From NCBI RefSeq assembly GCF_001021045.1, contig NZ_CP011545.1, positions 372,001-436,000 of the forward strand: 64,000 nt of DNA. The letters run 5' to 3'. The notes under the pieces were generated by a model. The model saw only the letters and a program-made list of their open reading frames with translations. It was not told the origin of the DNA and did not search any database. Of this stretch, positions 38,217 to 47,510 are shown one piece after another (the stretch's first letter is position 1; each line of letters begins with the position of its first letter). Made by a program: the position numbers and the translations under genes. The stretch is from Corynebacterium testudinoris (GTDB taxonomy: Bacteria > Actinomycetota > Actinomycetes > Mycobacteriales > Mycobacteriaceae).

Positions 38217-38522
38217 GTGGCCGGACAAAAGATCCGCATTCGGCTTAAGGCCTACGACCATGAGGCAATTGACGCATCGGCGAAGAAGATCGTCGAGACT
38301 GTCACCCGTACGGGTGCCCGCGTCGTTGGCCCGGTGCCGTTGCCCACCGAAAAGAACGTGTACGCCGTTATTCGTTCTCCCCACAAGTACAAGGATTCTC
38401 GCGAGCACTTCGAGATGCGCACTCACAAGCGCCTGATCGACATCCTCGACCCGACGCCGAAGACTGTTGATGCCCTCATGCGCATCGACCTTCCGGCCAG
38501 CGTCGACGTGAATATTCAGTGA
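38217..38522 (+). CDS. rpsJ: 30S ribosomal protein S10
   Basis: A 101-residue protein, also NusE in antitermination. [67 protein letters not shown] is diagnostic. GTG 38217 follows AGGAAGAGG; the frame upstream to 38190 is not conserved. It is the first gene of the operon. Confidence 0.97.
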   Translation: MAGQKIRIRLKAYDHEAIDASAKKIVETVTRTGARVVGPVPLPTEKNVYAVIRSPHKYKDSREHFEMRTHKRLIDILDPTPKTVDALMRIDLPASVDVNIQ

Positions 38523-38554
38523 TCGACGACAAACTTGGCAGCGGAGAATAAATA

Positions 38555-39211
38555 ATGAGTGAAAACGAGATCAAGGGAATCCTGGGCACCAAGCTCGGAA
38601 TGACCCAGGTCTTCGACGAGGAGAACCGCGTTATCCCGGTTACTGTCGTTGAAGCTGGGCCGTGCGTTGTGACCCAGATTCGCACCAAGGAAACTGATGG
38701 CTACACCGCCATCCAGATTGCTTTCGGCGAGATCGACCCGCGCAAGGCAAACAAGCCTGCCGCAGGTCACTTCAAGAAGGCTGGCGTTACCCCCCGCCGC
38801 CACGTGGCTGAGATTCGTATGGACGATGTCTCTGGCTACGAGGTTGGACAGGACGTCACCGTTGACATCTTCGAGGGTGTTACCTTCGTCGACGTCACCG
38901 GCACCTCCAAGGGTAAGGGCTTCGCCGGCGGCATGAAGCGCCACGGCTTTGCCGGTCAGGGTGCCGCTCACGGTAACCAGGCTGCTCACCGTCGTGTGGG
39001 TGGCATCGGTGCTGCCGCGACCCCGGGCCGTATTTTCAAGGGCAAGCGTATGGCTGGCCGCATGGGTAATGACCGCGTCACCACCCAGAACCTCAAGGTT
39101 CAAAAGATTGACGCCGATGCCAACCTGCTGCTCATCAAGGGTGCTATCCCGGGTGTCCGCGGCGGCATCGTTACCGTTAAGACCGCAGTGAAGGGCGGTG
39201 CACACGCATGA
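38555..39211 (+). CDS. rplC: 50S ribosomal protein L3
   Basis: A 218-residue protein near the peptidyl-transferase centre. [27 protein letters not shown] and [27 protein letters not shown] are typical. The end overlaps the rplD start (ATGA, 39208-39211). Confidence 0.97.
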   Translation: MSENEIKGILGTKLGMTQVFDEENRVIPVTVVEAGPCVVTQIRTKETDGYTAIQIAFGEIDPRKANKPAAGHFKKAGVTPRRHVAEIRMDDVSGYEVGQDVTVDIFEGVTFVDVTGTSKGKGFAGGMKRHGFAGQGAAHGNQAAHRRVGGIGAAATPGRIFKGKRMAGRMGNDRVTTQNLKVQKIDADANLLLIKGAIPGVRGGIVTVKTAVKGGAHA

Positions 39212-39861
39212 CCAATCTGAAGCTCGACGTCCACACCGCTGAAGGTAAGACTGATGGCCAGGTGGAGCTGCCGGCCGAGATCTTCGACCGCGAGGTGTCC
39301 ATCGCTCTGATGCACCAGGTCGTCAACGCCCAGCTCGCTGGCGCCCGTCAGGGCACCCACTCCACGAAGACCCGTGCAGAGGTCCGTGGCGGTGGCCGCA
39401 AGCCGTTCCGCCAGAAGGGTACCGGTCGCGCCCGCCAGGGTTCGATCCGCGCACCGCACTTCACCGGCGGCGGCATCTCGCACGGCCCCAAGCCGCGCGA
39501 CTACAGCCAGCGCACCCCCAAGAAGATGAAGGCTGCTGCACTCTGCGGCGCCCTGTCCGACCGCGCCCGCAACGATCGCATTCATGTGATCACCGAGCTC
39601 GTTCCCGGCCAGACCCCGTCGACTAAGTCGGCTCGTGCCTTCTTCGCTCGTCTCACCGATCGCCGCAACATCCTGTTCGTGGTTGGTCGCGAGGACCTCA
39701 ATGCCCGTCGCAGCGCCAACAACCTGCCGAACGTCCACATCCTGGACGCTAGCCAGCTGAACACCTACGACGTGCTGTACTCCGACGACGTTGTGTTCTC
39801 CGTTGAGGCTCTGCATGCCCTCATCAACCGCAACCAGGTTGCGGACAAGGAGGAGAACTAA
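39208..39861 (+). CDS. rplD: 50S ribosomal protein L4
   Basis: A 217-residue protein lining the exit tunnel. [51 protein letters not shown] is the conserved extended loop. The C-terminal half has the globular domain with NIHLVxxxxLNxYD-like [16 protein letters not shown]. Its stop shares a base with the rplW start. Confidence 0.97.
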   Translation: MTNLKLDVHTAEGKTDGQVELPAEIFDREVSIALMHQVVNAQLAGARQGTHSTKTRAEVRGGGRKPFRQKGTGRARQGSIRAPHFTGGGISHGPKPRDYSQRTPKKMKAAALCGALSDRARNDRIHVITELVPGQTPSTKSARAFFARLTDRRNILFVVGREDLNARRSANNLPNVHILDASQLNTYDVLYSDDVVFSVEALHALINRNQVADKEEN

Positions 39862-40166
39862 TGGCTAAGATCGCCAACCCGCGTGACATCATCGTCGCTC
39901 CGGTTCTGTCCGAGAAGTCCTACCGGTTGATGGAGCAGGACGTGTACACGTTCCTGGTCAACCCGACTTCCAACAAGACCCAGATCAAGATTGCTGTCGA
40001 GCAGATCTTCGGCGTCAAGGTTGCTTCCGTCAACACCGTCAACCGCGAGGGCAAGCGCAAGCGCACCCGCACCGGTTACGGCCAGCGCAAGGCAACCAAG
40101 CGCGCCTACGTGACCCTCCGTGAGGGCAGCGACTCCATCGACATCTTCGGCGGCTCCGCCGCTTAA
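39861..40166 (+). CDS. rplW: 50S ribosomal protein L23
   Basis: A 101-residue protein at the tunnel exit, docking site of trigger factor and [46 protein letters not shown] and [15 protein letters not shown] are conserved. ATG 39861 overlaps the rplD stop. Confidence 0.96.
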   Translation: MAKIANPRDIIVAPVLSEKSYRLMEQDVYTFLVNPTSNKTQIKIAVEQIFGVKVASVNTVNREGKRKRTRTGYGQRKATKRAYVTLREGSDSIDIFGGSAA

Positions 40167-40190
40167 GGCGTCGAGAGAAAAGGACACATT

Positions 40191-41027
40191 ATGGCTATTC
40201 GTAAATACAAGCCGACAACTCCGGGTCGCCGTCAGAGCTCCGTTTCCCAGTTCGAGGAGATCACTCGCTCGACTCCGGAAAAGTCTCTGCTGCGCCCGAT
40301 CCACAAGACCGGTGGACGTAACTCCCACGGTCATATCACCACCCGCCACAAGGGTGGCGGACACAAGCGTCGCTACCGCGTCATCGACTTCCGTCGCAAT
40401 GACAAGGACGGCGTGCTGGCCAAGGTCGCTCACATCGAGTACGACCCGAACCGCACCGCCAACATCGCGCTGCTGCACTACTTCGATGGCGAGAAGCGCT
40501 ACATCATCGCTCCGAAGGGCCTGAAGCAGGGCACGATCATTGAGTCCGGCGCCAACGCCGACATCAAGGTCGGCAACAACCTGCCGCTGCGCAACATCCC
40601 GACCGGTACGACCATCCACAACGTCGAGCTGAAGCCGGGCGCCGGCGCTAAGCTCGCTCGTTCTGCTGGTTCGTCCATCCAGCTTCTGGGTAAGGAAGGC
40701 ACCTACGCTGTTCTGCGTATGCCCTCCACCGAGATCCGCCGCGTGGACATCCGCTGCCGGGCGACCGTTGGTGAGGTCGGCAACGCCGATCAGATCAACA
40801 TCCGCTGGGGCAAGGCCGGCCGTATGCGTTGGAAGGGCGTTCGCCCGACCGTCCGTGGTGTCGTCATGAACCCGGTCGATCACCCGCACGGCGGTGGCGA
40901 GGGCAAGACGTCGGGTGGCCGCCACCCGGTGTCGCCGTGGGGCCAGAAGGAAGGCCGCACCCGCAACCCGAACCGCTACTCCAACAACATGATCGTGCGT
41001 CGCCGCCGGTCCAACAAGAAGCGCTAA
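40191..41027 (+). CDS. rplB: 50S ribosomal protein L2
   Basis: A 278-residue protein essential for the peptidyl-transferase centre. [41 protein letters not shown], and the C-terminal [29 protein letters not shown] with its catalytic-centre His are intact. The length is standard. Confidence 0.98.
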   Translation: MAIRKYKPTTPGRRQSSVSQFEEITRSTPEKSLLRPIHKTGGRNSHGHITTRHKGGGHKRRYRVIDFRRNDKDGVLAKVAHIEYDPNRTANIALLHYFDGEKRYIIAPKGLKQGTIIESGANADIKVGNNLPLRNIPTGTTIHNVELKPGAGAKLARSAGSSIQLLGKEGTYAVLRMPSTEIRRVDIRCRATVGEVGNADQINIRWGKAGRMRWKGVRPTVRGVVMNPVDHPHGGGEGKTSGGRHPVSPWGQKEGRTRNPNRYSNNMIVRRRRSNKKR

Positions 41028-41043
41028 GAGGAGGTAAAACGAT

Positions 41044-41322
41044 ATGCCACGCAGCCTTAAGAAGGGCCCGTTCGTCGATGAGCACCTCCTCAACAAGGTC
41101 GATGCTCAGAACGAGGCCGGCACGAAGCAGGTCATCAAGACCTGGTCCCGCCGTTCCACCATTCTGCCGGACTTCATCGGTCACACTTTCGCCGTTCACG
41201 ACGGTCGCAAGCACGTGCCGGTGTTCGTGGACGACTCCATGGTCGGCCACAAGCTCGGTGAATTCGCACCCACCAAGACCTTTAAGGGTCACATCAAGGA
41301 CGACAAGAAGGGACGTCGATAG
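41044..41322 (+). CDS. rpsS: 30S ribosomal protein S19
   Basis: A 92-residue head protein. [39 protein letters not shown] and [19 protein letters not shown] are diagnostic. GAGGAGG precedes the ATG. Confidence 0.97.
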   Translation: MPRSLKKGPFVDEHLLNKVDAQNEAGTKQVIKTWSRRSTILPDFIGHTFAVHDGRKHVPVFVDDSMVGHKLGEFAPTKTFKGHIKDDKKGRR

Positions 41323-41324
41323 CG

Positions 41325-41687
41325 ATGAGTGACACCATCACCTCCGCACGCGCGACGGCCAAGTACGTCCGTACCTCCCCGATGAAGGCACGCCGCGTTC
41401 TCGATCTGGTTCGCGGCAAGTCCGTCGCCGAGGCTCTTGCCATTTTGAAGTACGCTCCGCAGGACGCCGCTAAGCCGGTGGCCAAGGTTGTCGCTTCCGC
41501 GGCCGCCAACGCTGAGAACAACTTCGGCCTGGACCCGCGCACCCTGGTCATCTCGGAGGCTTACGCCAACGAGGGACCGACCATGCGTCGTTTCCAGCCG
41601 CGCGCACAGGGCCGTGCTTTCCAAATCCGTAAGCGTTCCAGCCACATCACCGTTGTGGTTGAGAGCCAGAAGGAAGGGGCCAAGTAG
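41325..41687 (+). CDS. rplV: 50S ribosomal protein L22
   Basis: A 120-residue tunnel protein. [39 protein letters not shown] and [21 protein letters not shown], the macrolide-linked hairpin, are seen. The stop shares its last base with the rpsC start. Confidence 0.97.
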   Translation: MSDTITSARATAKYVRTSPMKARRVLDLVRGKSVAEALAILKYAPQDAAKPVAKVVASAAANAENNFGLDPRTLVISEAYANEGPTMRRFQPRAQGRAFQIRKRSSHITVVVESQKEGAK

Positions 41688-42442
41688 TGGGCCAGAAGAT
41701 TCATCCTCACGGCCTCCGGCTGGGCATCACTTCCGACTGGAAGTCCCACTGGTTCGCCGAGAAGCAGTACGCTGATTACCTCGCCGAGGACATCAAGATC
41801 CGCGAGTTCCTGTCCAAGGGCCTCGACCGCGCCGGCATCGCCGACGTCGTCATCGAGCGCACCCGCGACCGGGTCCGCGTCGACATTCACACCGCTCGCC
41901 CGGGCATCGTGATTGGCCGCCGCGGCGCTGAGGCTGATCGTATTCGCCGCGAGCTGGAAAAGCTCACCGGCAAGATGGTCGCCCTCAACATCCTCGAGGT
42001 CAAGAACATCGACGCCAACGCAGCTCTGGTGGCTCAGTCCATCGCCGAGCAGCTGGTCAACCGTGTCGCGTTCCGTCGCGCCATGCGTAAGGCCATCCAG
42101 TCCGCCATGCGCCAGCCGCAGGTCAAGGGCATCAAGGTTGTGTGTTCCGGTCGTCTCGGCGGTGCCGAGATGTCCCGCACCGAGCGCTACCACGAGGGTC
42201 GCGTTCCGCTGCACACCCTGCGCGCTGAGATCGATTACGGCACCCACGAGGCCCACACCACCTTCGGACGCATTGGCGTCAAGGTGTGGATCTACAAGGG
42301 TGACGTCGTCGGTGGTCGTCGCGAGTCTGAGATCAACGCCCCGGCTGAGCGCCGTGGCCGCGGTGACCGCAACGAGCGTGGCGGCCGTCCGCGCCGTGGC
42401 GGCCAGCGTCGCCAGCGCGCCGAGCAGAAGCAGGAGGGCTAA
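41687..42442 (+). CDS. rpsC: 30S ribosomal protein S3
   Basis: A 251-residue mRNA-entry protein starting with GTG 41687. [23 protein letters not shown] opens it, the KH domain has [20 protein letters not shown] and the C domain [32 protein letters not shown] Arg/Gly-rich tail of about 30 residues follows, longer than in enteric bacteria but usual here. Confidence 0.97.
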   Translation: MGQKIHPHGLRLGITSDWKSHWFAEKQYADYLAEDIKIREFLSKGLDRAGIADVVIERTRDRVRVDIHTARPGIVIGRRGAEADRIRRELEKLTGKMVALNILEVKNIDANAALVAQSIAEQLVNRVAFRRAMRKAIQSAMRQPQVKGIKVVCSGRLGGAEMSRTERYHEGRVPLHTLRAEIDYGTHEAHTTFGRIGVKVWIYKGDVVGGRRESEINAPAERRGRGDRNERGGRPRRGGQRRQRAEQKQEG

Positions 42443-42444
42443 GA

Positions 42445-42861
42445 ATGCTTATCCCCAAGCGCGTGAAGTACCGCCGCCAGCACCGTCCGCACCGTACGGG
42501 CATCTCCAAGGGTGGCAACCGCATCACTTTCGGCGACTACGGCATCCAGGCTCTTGAGCCGGCCTACGTCACCAACCGTCAGATCGAGTCCGCTCGTATC
42601 GCCATCAACCGCCACGTCAAGCGTGGTGGCAAGGTCTGGATCAACATTTTCCCGGACCGTCCGTTGACCCAGAAGCCGCTCGGCGTGCGTATGGGCTCCG
42701 GTAAGGGCCCCGTCGAGAAGTGGGTCGCCAACGTCAAGCCGGGTCGCGTTCTCTTCGAGATGAGCTACCCTGACGAGGCAACCGCCCTCGAGGCTCTGCG
42801 CCGCGCTGGCCAGAAGCTGCCCTGCAAGGTTCGCATCATCAAGAAGGAGGACCAGTTCTAA
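42445..42861 (+). CDS. rplP: 50S ribosomal protein L16
   Basis: A 138-residue protein near the A site. [54 protein letters not shown] and [20 protein letters not shown] are typical. The stop overlaps the rpmC start by one base. Confidence 0.97.
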   Translation: MLIPKRVKYRRQHRPHRTGISKGGNRITFGDYGIQALEPAYVTNRQIESARIAINRHVKRGGKVWINIFPDRPLTQKPLGVRMGSGKGPVEKWVANVKPGRVLFEMSYPDEATALEALRRAGQKLPCKVRIIKKEDQF

Positions 42862-43091
42862 TGGCAACCGGTACCCCTGCTTTCGAGTACCGCGAGCTCG
42901 ACGCCACTGAGCTCGAGACTCGCCTGACCGAGGCCAAGGAAGAGCTGTTTAACCTGCGCTTCCAGCTTGCCACCGGTCAGCTGACCAACAACCGCCGCCT
43001 TCGCACGGTCAAGCGCGACATCGCCCGCATTTACACTGTTATCCGCGAGCGTGAGCTGGGCCTGTCCGTCGTCCCGGGAGCTGAGGCTTAA
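42861..43091 (+). CDS. rpmC: 50S ribosomal protein L29
   Basis: A 76-residue two-helix protein at the tunnel exit. [48 protein letters not shown] is the family core. ATG 42861 overlaps the rplP stop. Confidence 0.95.
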   Translation: MATGTPAFEYRELDATELETRLTEAKEELFNLRFQLATGQLTNNRRLRTVKRDIARIYTVIRERELGLSVVPGAEA

Positions 43092-43093
43092 TC

Positions 43094-43375
43094 ATGAGTG
43101 AGGCAACTGTGAACGATAAGAAGGAAAAGGGCATCCGCAAGGTCCGCACCGGCTACGTCGTCTCTGACAAGATGCAGAAGACGATCGTCGTCGAGCTGGA
43201 GGACCGCAAGCAGCACGCCCTCTACGGCAAGACCATCCGCTCCAACTCCAAGGTCAAGGCCCACGATGAGAACGAGGAAGCCGGCATCGGCGACCGCGTC
43301 CGCATCGAGGAGACCCGCCCGCTCTCCAAGGACAAGCACTTCCGCCTCCTGGAGATCGTCGAGAAGGCCAAGTAA
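43094..43375 (+). CDS. rpsQ: 30S ribosomal protein S17
   Basis: A 93-residue primary-binding protein. [60 protein letters not shown] is the family OB fold. The S10 operon ends here in this window, since an MFS gene with its own signals follows; the remaining ribosomal genes are not seen. Confidence 0.96.
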   Translation: MSEATVNDKKEKGIRKVRTGYVVSDKMQKTIVVELEDRKQHALYGKTIRSNSKVKAHDENEEAGIGDRVRIEETRPLSKDKHFRLLEIVEKAK

Positions 43376-43409
43376 GCACCTTTTGCTTATCGACGGCTAA
43401 GTTTCGTCC

Positions 43410-43449
43410 CCAGCCCCACCTCAACCGTTCCGGTTGAGCGTGGGGCTGG
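43410..43449 (+). terminator. Stem-loop after rpsQ
   Basis: CCAGCCCCAC then CTCAACC (to 43427) pairs with GGTTGAG-C-GTGGGGCTGG around GTTCC. The stem has some 17 pairs with a one-base bulge. No T run follows, so termination may be Rho-assisted. Confidence 0.6.
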
Positions 43450-43555
43450 CGCGATTCTAGGGGTGACGTGCAAAAAGTTGTACATAAGGATATGTTTCCG
43501 GCTAATATGACCGGGACCACATTCTTAATGCCCCTTTTACCGTGAGGCTACATCT

Positions 43556-45082
43556 ATGTCTTTTATGTCCCGCAGCGCGATCATCGCGCCCAAGGAGTTT
43601 AACCGGTGGCTGATTCCTCCAGCCGCGCTCGCCATTCACCTGTCCATCGGTCAGGTGTACGCGTTCAGCGTGTTCAAGCTCCCGCTCATGGATCACTTCC
43701 AGGTCCGTGAGGTCGCCGTCGGGTGGATCTTCTCCCTCGCGATTGGAATGCTCGGTTTGTCTTCCGCCATTGCGGGAACCTGGGTGGAGCGCGTCGGCCC
43801 CCGGGTGTCGATGGCTACCTCCGGCGCCTTCTGGGTGACGGGCTTCTTCGTCGCGACGATCGGTATTTCCACCGGTCACTTATGGCTGGTGTATGTCGGC
43901 TACGGGCTCATTGGTGGCATCGGCCTCGGTATTGGCTATATCTCCCCGGTGTCCACGCTGATGAAGTGGTTCCCGGACCGCCCGGGCCTGGCCACCGGCT
44001 TGGCCATCATGGGCTTCGGTGGCGGAGCGCTCATCGCCAGCCCCACCTCCAACATGCTCATGTCCTACTTCGGTGGCGGCAACGAGACCTCCCAGCTTGC
44101 GGATGGTCTCTCCCAGACCTTCCTCACCCTGGCGGTGCTCTACCTGGTCGTCATTTCCCTCGGTGCCTACGCCATTCGCCTGCCGCACCCGGACTGGTCC
44201 CCGAAGGGCTTTAACAAGTCCACCGCCAAGCCCAAGGCCATGCAGACCAAGGGCAGCGTCTCGGCCAACAACGCCATCCGCACCCGTCAGTTCTGGCTGC
44301 TGTGGATCGTGCTGTTTACCAACGTCACGGCGGGCATCGGCATCCTGGAAAATGCCGCCCCGATGATCAGTGACTACTTCCCGCACATCGCCGCGGGTGC
44401 CGCCGCAGGCTTCGTTGGCCTGCTCTCACTGACCAACATGGGTGGCCGCTTCGTCTGGTCGACGGTCTCCGACTGGATCGGCCGCAAGAACATCTACATG
44501 GTCTACCTCGGCGTGGGCCTGCTCATGTACCTGCTCATCGCGACGCTGGGCTCCACGTCCATCTTCTTGTTCGTCGTGGCCGCGCTGATCATCCTCTCCT
44601 TCTACGGCGGTGGCTTTGCCACTATCCCGGCATACCTGCGCGACATGTTCGGCGTGTACCAGGTCGGCGCCATCCACGGACGCTTGCTCACCGCCTGGTC
44701 GGCTGCTGGTATCGCCGGACCGCTGATCGTCAACATGGTGGTTGAGTCCCAGGCCTCCAAGGGCCTCGAGGGCCCGGACCTCTATCAGCTCAGCCTCTAC
44801 ATCATGGCTGGTGTGCTGGCCGTGGGCTTCATCGCCAACGCGCTCGTCCGCCCCGTGAGCAAGGAGCACTTCGAAGACGAGGCCGTGGTGCAGGCCAAGA
44901 TCGATGCCGACCGCCAGGCCGTCATCGAGGCCGAAGCAGAGGCCAAGGAGGCCGGGCGCACCGGCGGTAACTCCGGCCCGCTGCACACCACGATCTCCAT
45001 GATTCTCGCCTTGTTCATCGGCGCCTCTCTCATCTACGGCCTGTTCCAGACCGCGGTGAAGGCGGCCGGTCTGTTCATGTAG
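43556..45082 (+). CDS. OFA-family MFS transporter
   Basis: A 508-residue membrane protein of the oxalate/formate antiporter family within the major facilitator superfamily. PPAALAIHLSIGQVYAFSVF, GYGLIGGIGLGIGYISPVSTLMKWFPDRPGLATGLAIMGFGGGAL, and GRFVWSTVSDWIGRKNIY are family signatures. Twelve helices are followed by an acidic, Ala/Glu-rich cytoplasmic segment (about residues 440-475) and one extra helix (ISMILALFIGASLIYGLFQTAV). The substrate is a carboxylate of unknown identity. It is monocistronic, with a very strong terminator. Confidence 0.88.
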   Translation: MSFMSRSAIIAPKEFNRWLIPPAALAIHLSIGQVYAFSVFKLPLMDHFQVREVAVGWIFSLAIGMLGLSSAIAGTWVERVGPRVSMATSGAFWVTGFFVATIGISTGHLWLVYVGYGLIGGIGLGIGYISPVSTLMKWFPDRPGLATGLAIMGFGGGALIASPTSNMLMSYFGGGNETSQLADGLSQTFLTLAVLYLVVISLGAYAIRLPHPDWSPKGFNKSTAKPKAMQTKGSVSANNAIRTRQFWLLWIVLFTNVTAGIGILENAAPMISDYFPHIAAGAAAGFVGLLSLTNMGGRFVWSTVSDWIGRKNIYMVYLGVGLLMYLLIATLGSTSIFLFVVAALIILSFYGGGFATIPAYLRDMFGVYQVGAIHGRLLTAWSAAGIAGPLIVNMVVESQASKGLEGPDLYQLSLYIMAGVLAVGFIANALVRPVSKEHFEDEAVVQAKIDADRQAVIEAEAEAKEAGRTGGNSGPLHTTISMILALFIGASLIYGLFQTAVKAAGLFM

Positions 45083-45098
45083 CACCTCTTCACACCAC

Positions 45099-45141
45099 GC
45101 CCTGCGGCCTCCCAGTTCCTGGGAGGCCGCAGGGCTTTTTT
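45099..45141 (+). terminator. Terminator of the MFS gene
   Basis: A 17-base arm GCCCTGCGGCCTCCCAG (45099-45115) pairs perfectly with 45119-45135 around TTC, followed by TTTTTT. Confidence 0.95.
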
Positions 45142-45196
45142 AGTTCTCTGACCTACTTCCCGCTAGGATGGCAGAAGTATGCACATGTAGTGAGCG

Positions 45197-45244
45197 GACG
45201 TCGATAAGCTCTTTCTGGCTGGCCAGTGACCTTTTATCGATGTC
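45197..45244. promoter_or_regulatory. Stem-loop upstream of the polysaccharide operon
   Basis: GACGTCGATAA (45197-45207) pairs with TTATCGATGTC (45234-45244) through one G-U. An inner TGGC/GCCA stem sits in the loop. It lies in the 220-base control region between the MFS terminator and the first polysaccharide gene. Confidence 0.4.
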
Positions 45245-45361
45245 TGGGGCGTAATTTCATTCAGCTTTTAGCCTCCGCTTGGGCCATATTCACCCACAGA
45301 TGGCTCTACTTATGCACCTTTGAGAGTTAGTTTCGCCGAAAATTAGTTAGGGAGTCTTTTC

Positions 45362-45835
45362 ATGTCGAAAGGACAGCAAGCAGAAGGGCGCACCGTGGTT
45401 GGGTACGTCCCGGGAGGCTTCGACATGCTGCACGTCGGGCACATCAACATCCTCACCGCCGCGCGCGATCGCTGCACGCACCTTGTTGTCGGGGTAGCCA
45501 CCGACGAGTCCCTGCGCAGGATGAAGGGACGGCTGCCGGTCATCCCTCACGCCGAGAGGATGAAGCTCGTCGGGAGCCTGCGCTTTGTGGACGAGGTCGT
45601 GGAAGACCTCGACCAGGACAAACGACTGGCGTGGCGGCGCCGTCCCTTCGACGTCCTGTTCAAAGGCGATGACTGGAAAGACACCGAGAAGGGCGAGCGC
45701 CTCGAACGCGAGCTGGCAGAGGTCGGCGCCCACGTCGTGTACTTGCCCTACACCCCCTCTACGTCTTCCTCGATCCTGCGGAACTTCCTGCTGAAAGACC
45801 ACGTCGAGGAAGCCCATGCGGAGGGGGTTCGATGA
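45362..45835 (+). CDS. TagD-like cytidylyl/adenylyltransferase family protein
   Basis: A 157-residue nucleotidyltransferase that should join a polyol phosphate to a nucleotide, for example CTP plus glycerol 3-phosphate. GYVPGGFDMLHVGHINIL holds the HxGH motif. LPYTPSTSSSILRNFLL corresponds to the RTxGISTT-like end motif, here modified. MKLVGSLRFVDEV and VLFKGDDWK match the TagD core. The stop overlaps the start of a CDP-alcohol phosphotransferase gene (ATGA), which would use the product. It is the first gene of a dense operon. Confidence 0.82.
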   Translation: MSKGQQAEGRTVVGYVPGGFDMLHVGHINILTAARDRCTHLVVGVATDESLRRMKGRLPVIPHAERMKLVGSLRFVDEVVEDLDQDKRLAWRRRPFDVLFKGDDWKDTEKGERLERELAEVGAHVVYLPYTPSTSSSILRNFLLKDHVEEAHAEGVR

Positions 45836-46578
45836 CCGAGTTACCTCAAGATAGCTGGCGAGAACGCTACCGCTGGGCCCGGACATCGCTCGACGGAGCC
45901 CAGAAAACCGGCCAAGGTGTCCCCGCCTACACGCGCTGGGTCAACCGACGAGGAGCCCGCGTCGTCGCGGCCGTCGGTTACGCCTGCGGCTGGACACCCA
46001 ACATGGTCACCGCCATGTCCGCGCTGCTCTCCCTGGCGGGAATGATCCTTCTCCTGATCTTCCCCCCGGCCGCGTGGCTGGGCGTGCCGGTCGCCGCACT
46101 ATTGGCCGCGGGCTACCTCTTCGACTCGGCGGACGGCCAGCTGGCTCGGCTGTCGGGGCGTTCCTCCAAGACGGGGGAGTGGATCGACCACGTCGTCGAC
46201 GCCTTCCGCTCCCCGGCGATCCACCTCGTCACAGCCGTCGCGATCATGATCTACCGCCCGGACAGCTGGTGGCTGGCCCTTGTTGCCCTCGGCTATTCGC
46301 TCATTACCAGCGGGCAGTTCCTCAGCCAGATCCTGGCGGAGGCCTTCGTGAAAAAGGCTGGCCGACCACAGACTCGCGGCGGCGACAAACGCTCGTGGAT
46401 TCTGTTGCCCACCGATCCGGGGACGTTGTGCTGGTCCTTCATTCTCTGGGGCGTCTCGCCCTTGTTCGCGGTGGTGTATACCCTGCTCGCAGCCATCGCC
46501 GCTGCGCATTCGGCAGTGTCATTGCGGCGCCGTTTCCGCGACCTCTCCGCCCTCGATAACGCATCGAGTCAGGGGTAA
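45832..46578 (+). CDS. CDP-alcohol phosphotransferase family membrane protein
   Basis: A 248-residue protein with about six helices. The family signature is complete: DSADGQLARLSGRSSKTGEWIDHVVD (DGxxARx8Gx3Dx3D), providing the metal-binding Asp residues. It would transfer a phospho-alcohol from a CDP carrier, made by the preceding TagD-like enzyme, to a lipid or glycan. In this setting a phosphoalditol decoration or linker of the polysaccharide is most likely, but a phospholipid product is not excluded. Confidence 0.82.
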   Translation: MTELPQDSWRERYRWARTSLDGAQKTGQGVPAYTRWVNRRGARVVAAVGYACGWTPNMVTAMSALLSLAGMILLLIFPPAAWLGVPVAALLAAGYLFDSADGQLARLSGRSSKTGEWIDHVVDAFRSPAIHLVTAVAIMIYRPDSWWLALVALGYSLITSGQFLSQILAEAFVKKAGRPQTRGGDKRSWILLPTDPGTLCWSFILWGVSPLFAVVYTLLAAIAAAHSAVSLRRRFRDLSALDNASSQG

Positions 46579-46581
46579 GCC

Positions 46582-47481
46582 GTGCCCCACATGACTGTCC
46601 TGCTCCCCGCACTCAATGCATCGGAGCACGTCGGAACTGCCGTTCGCTCCACGCTGCGCGGATTGCCCCGCGACGCCGAACTGCTCGTGCTCGATGATGG
46701 CTCGACCGACAACACGGCTGAGGTAGCGGTGAAAGCCGGTACCCGGCGAGGGGTCATGGACCCGCGGCTGAAAGTGGTGAGTCGTCCGCCCTCCGGCGGG
46801 CTGGGCAAGGCGCTCAACTGGATGCTCGAGAACACTGACTCGGCGCTTGTCGCTCGGATGGATGCCGATGACATCAACTTGCCGTGGAGGTTTTCCACCT
46901 CCGTTCAGGCACTCACCCGTGGCGTCGATGTCGTGTTTTCCCAGATCCTGCAGGGCAAGGGGAAAACCACGATACCCATGCTGCCGATCGCCATTAGCCC
47001 CCAGGCGTTTCCGGTGCATCTGTTGCTCAGGAATCCGGTGACGCATCCGACCTTGGTGGGGCGTCGAGAAGCACTTGCGGTGAGTGGCGGATACCGCGAC
47101 GTGCCAGCTGAAGACTACGACCTGTGGCTGCGGATGGCAGCCAACGGCGTGACAATGCGCCGACTGGCGCTGAATTCCTACGTCTACCGTTTCCATCCAC
47201 AACAGATCACCGCCAATCCGGACTGGTACAAGAAATCCTGGTCAGACCCCCTTCAAGCGGAGGCCTTTGCGGATCTGAGTGAGGTGCTCACCGGAGTTCG
47301 CCTGAAACGGCTAGTGGCTATTGCTCAGCTGCCACCGGAAGAGCGACAACCCCAGCTCCAGCAGTTCGAGCAGCTCGTTGGCGCCGCCATCGCGAAACTC
47401 CCCCGAACATCGCAACCACTTGTGCGAAGGCGGCTCAATCGCAGGATCGACTGGGCCCGACAGTATTCGCCCAACATTTGA
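46582..47481 (+). CDS. Family 2 glycosyltransferase
   Basis: A 299-residue cytoplasmic enzyme from GTG 46582. The GT-A fold shows TVLLPALNASEHVGTAV, LLVLDDGSTDNT, and the metal motif ARMDADDINLPWR (DxD). AEDYDLWLRMAANG is the acceptor-side ED motif. It should add one sugar to the lipid-linked repeat. It is three bases after the previous gene and overlaps the next by a few bases. Confidence 0.85.
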   Translation: MPHMTVLLPALNASEHVGTAVRSTLRGLPRDAELLVLDDGSTDNTAEVAVKAGTRRGVMDPRLKVVSRPPSGGLGKALNWMLENTDSALVARMDADDINLPWRFSTSVQALTRGVDVVFSQILQGKGKTTIPMLPIAISPQAFPVHLLLRNPVTHPTLVGRREALAVSGGYRDVPAEDYDLWLRMAANGVTMRRLALNSYVYRFHPQQITANPDWYKKSWSDPLQAEAFADLSEVLTGVRLKRLVAIAQLPPEERQPQLQQFEQLVGAAIAKLPRTSQPLVRRRLNRRIDWARQYSPNI

Positions 47482-47510
47482 CACCCCACCGCGGCAAAGG
47501 AAAAACCACC

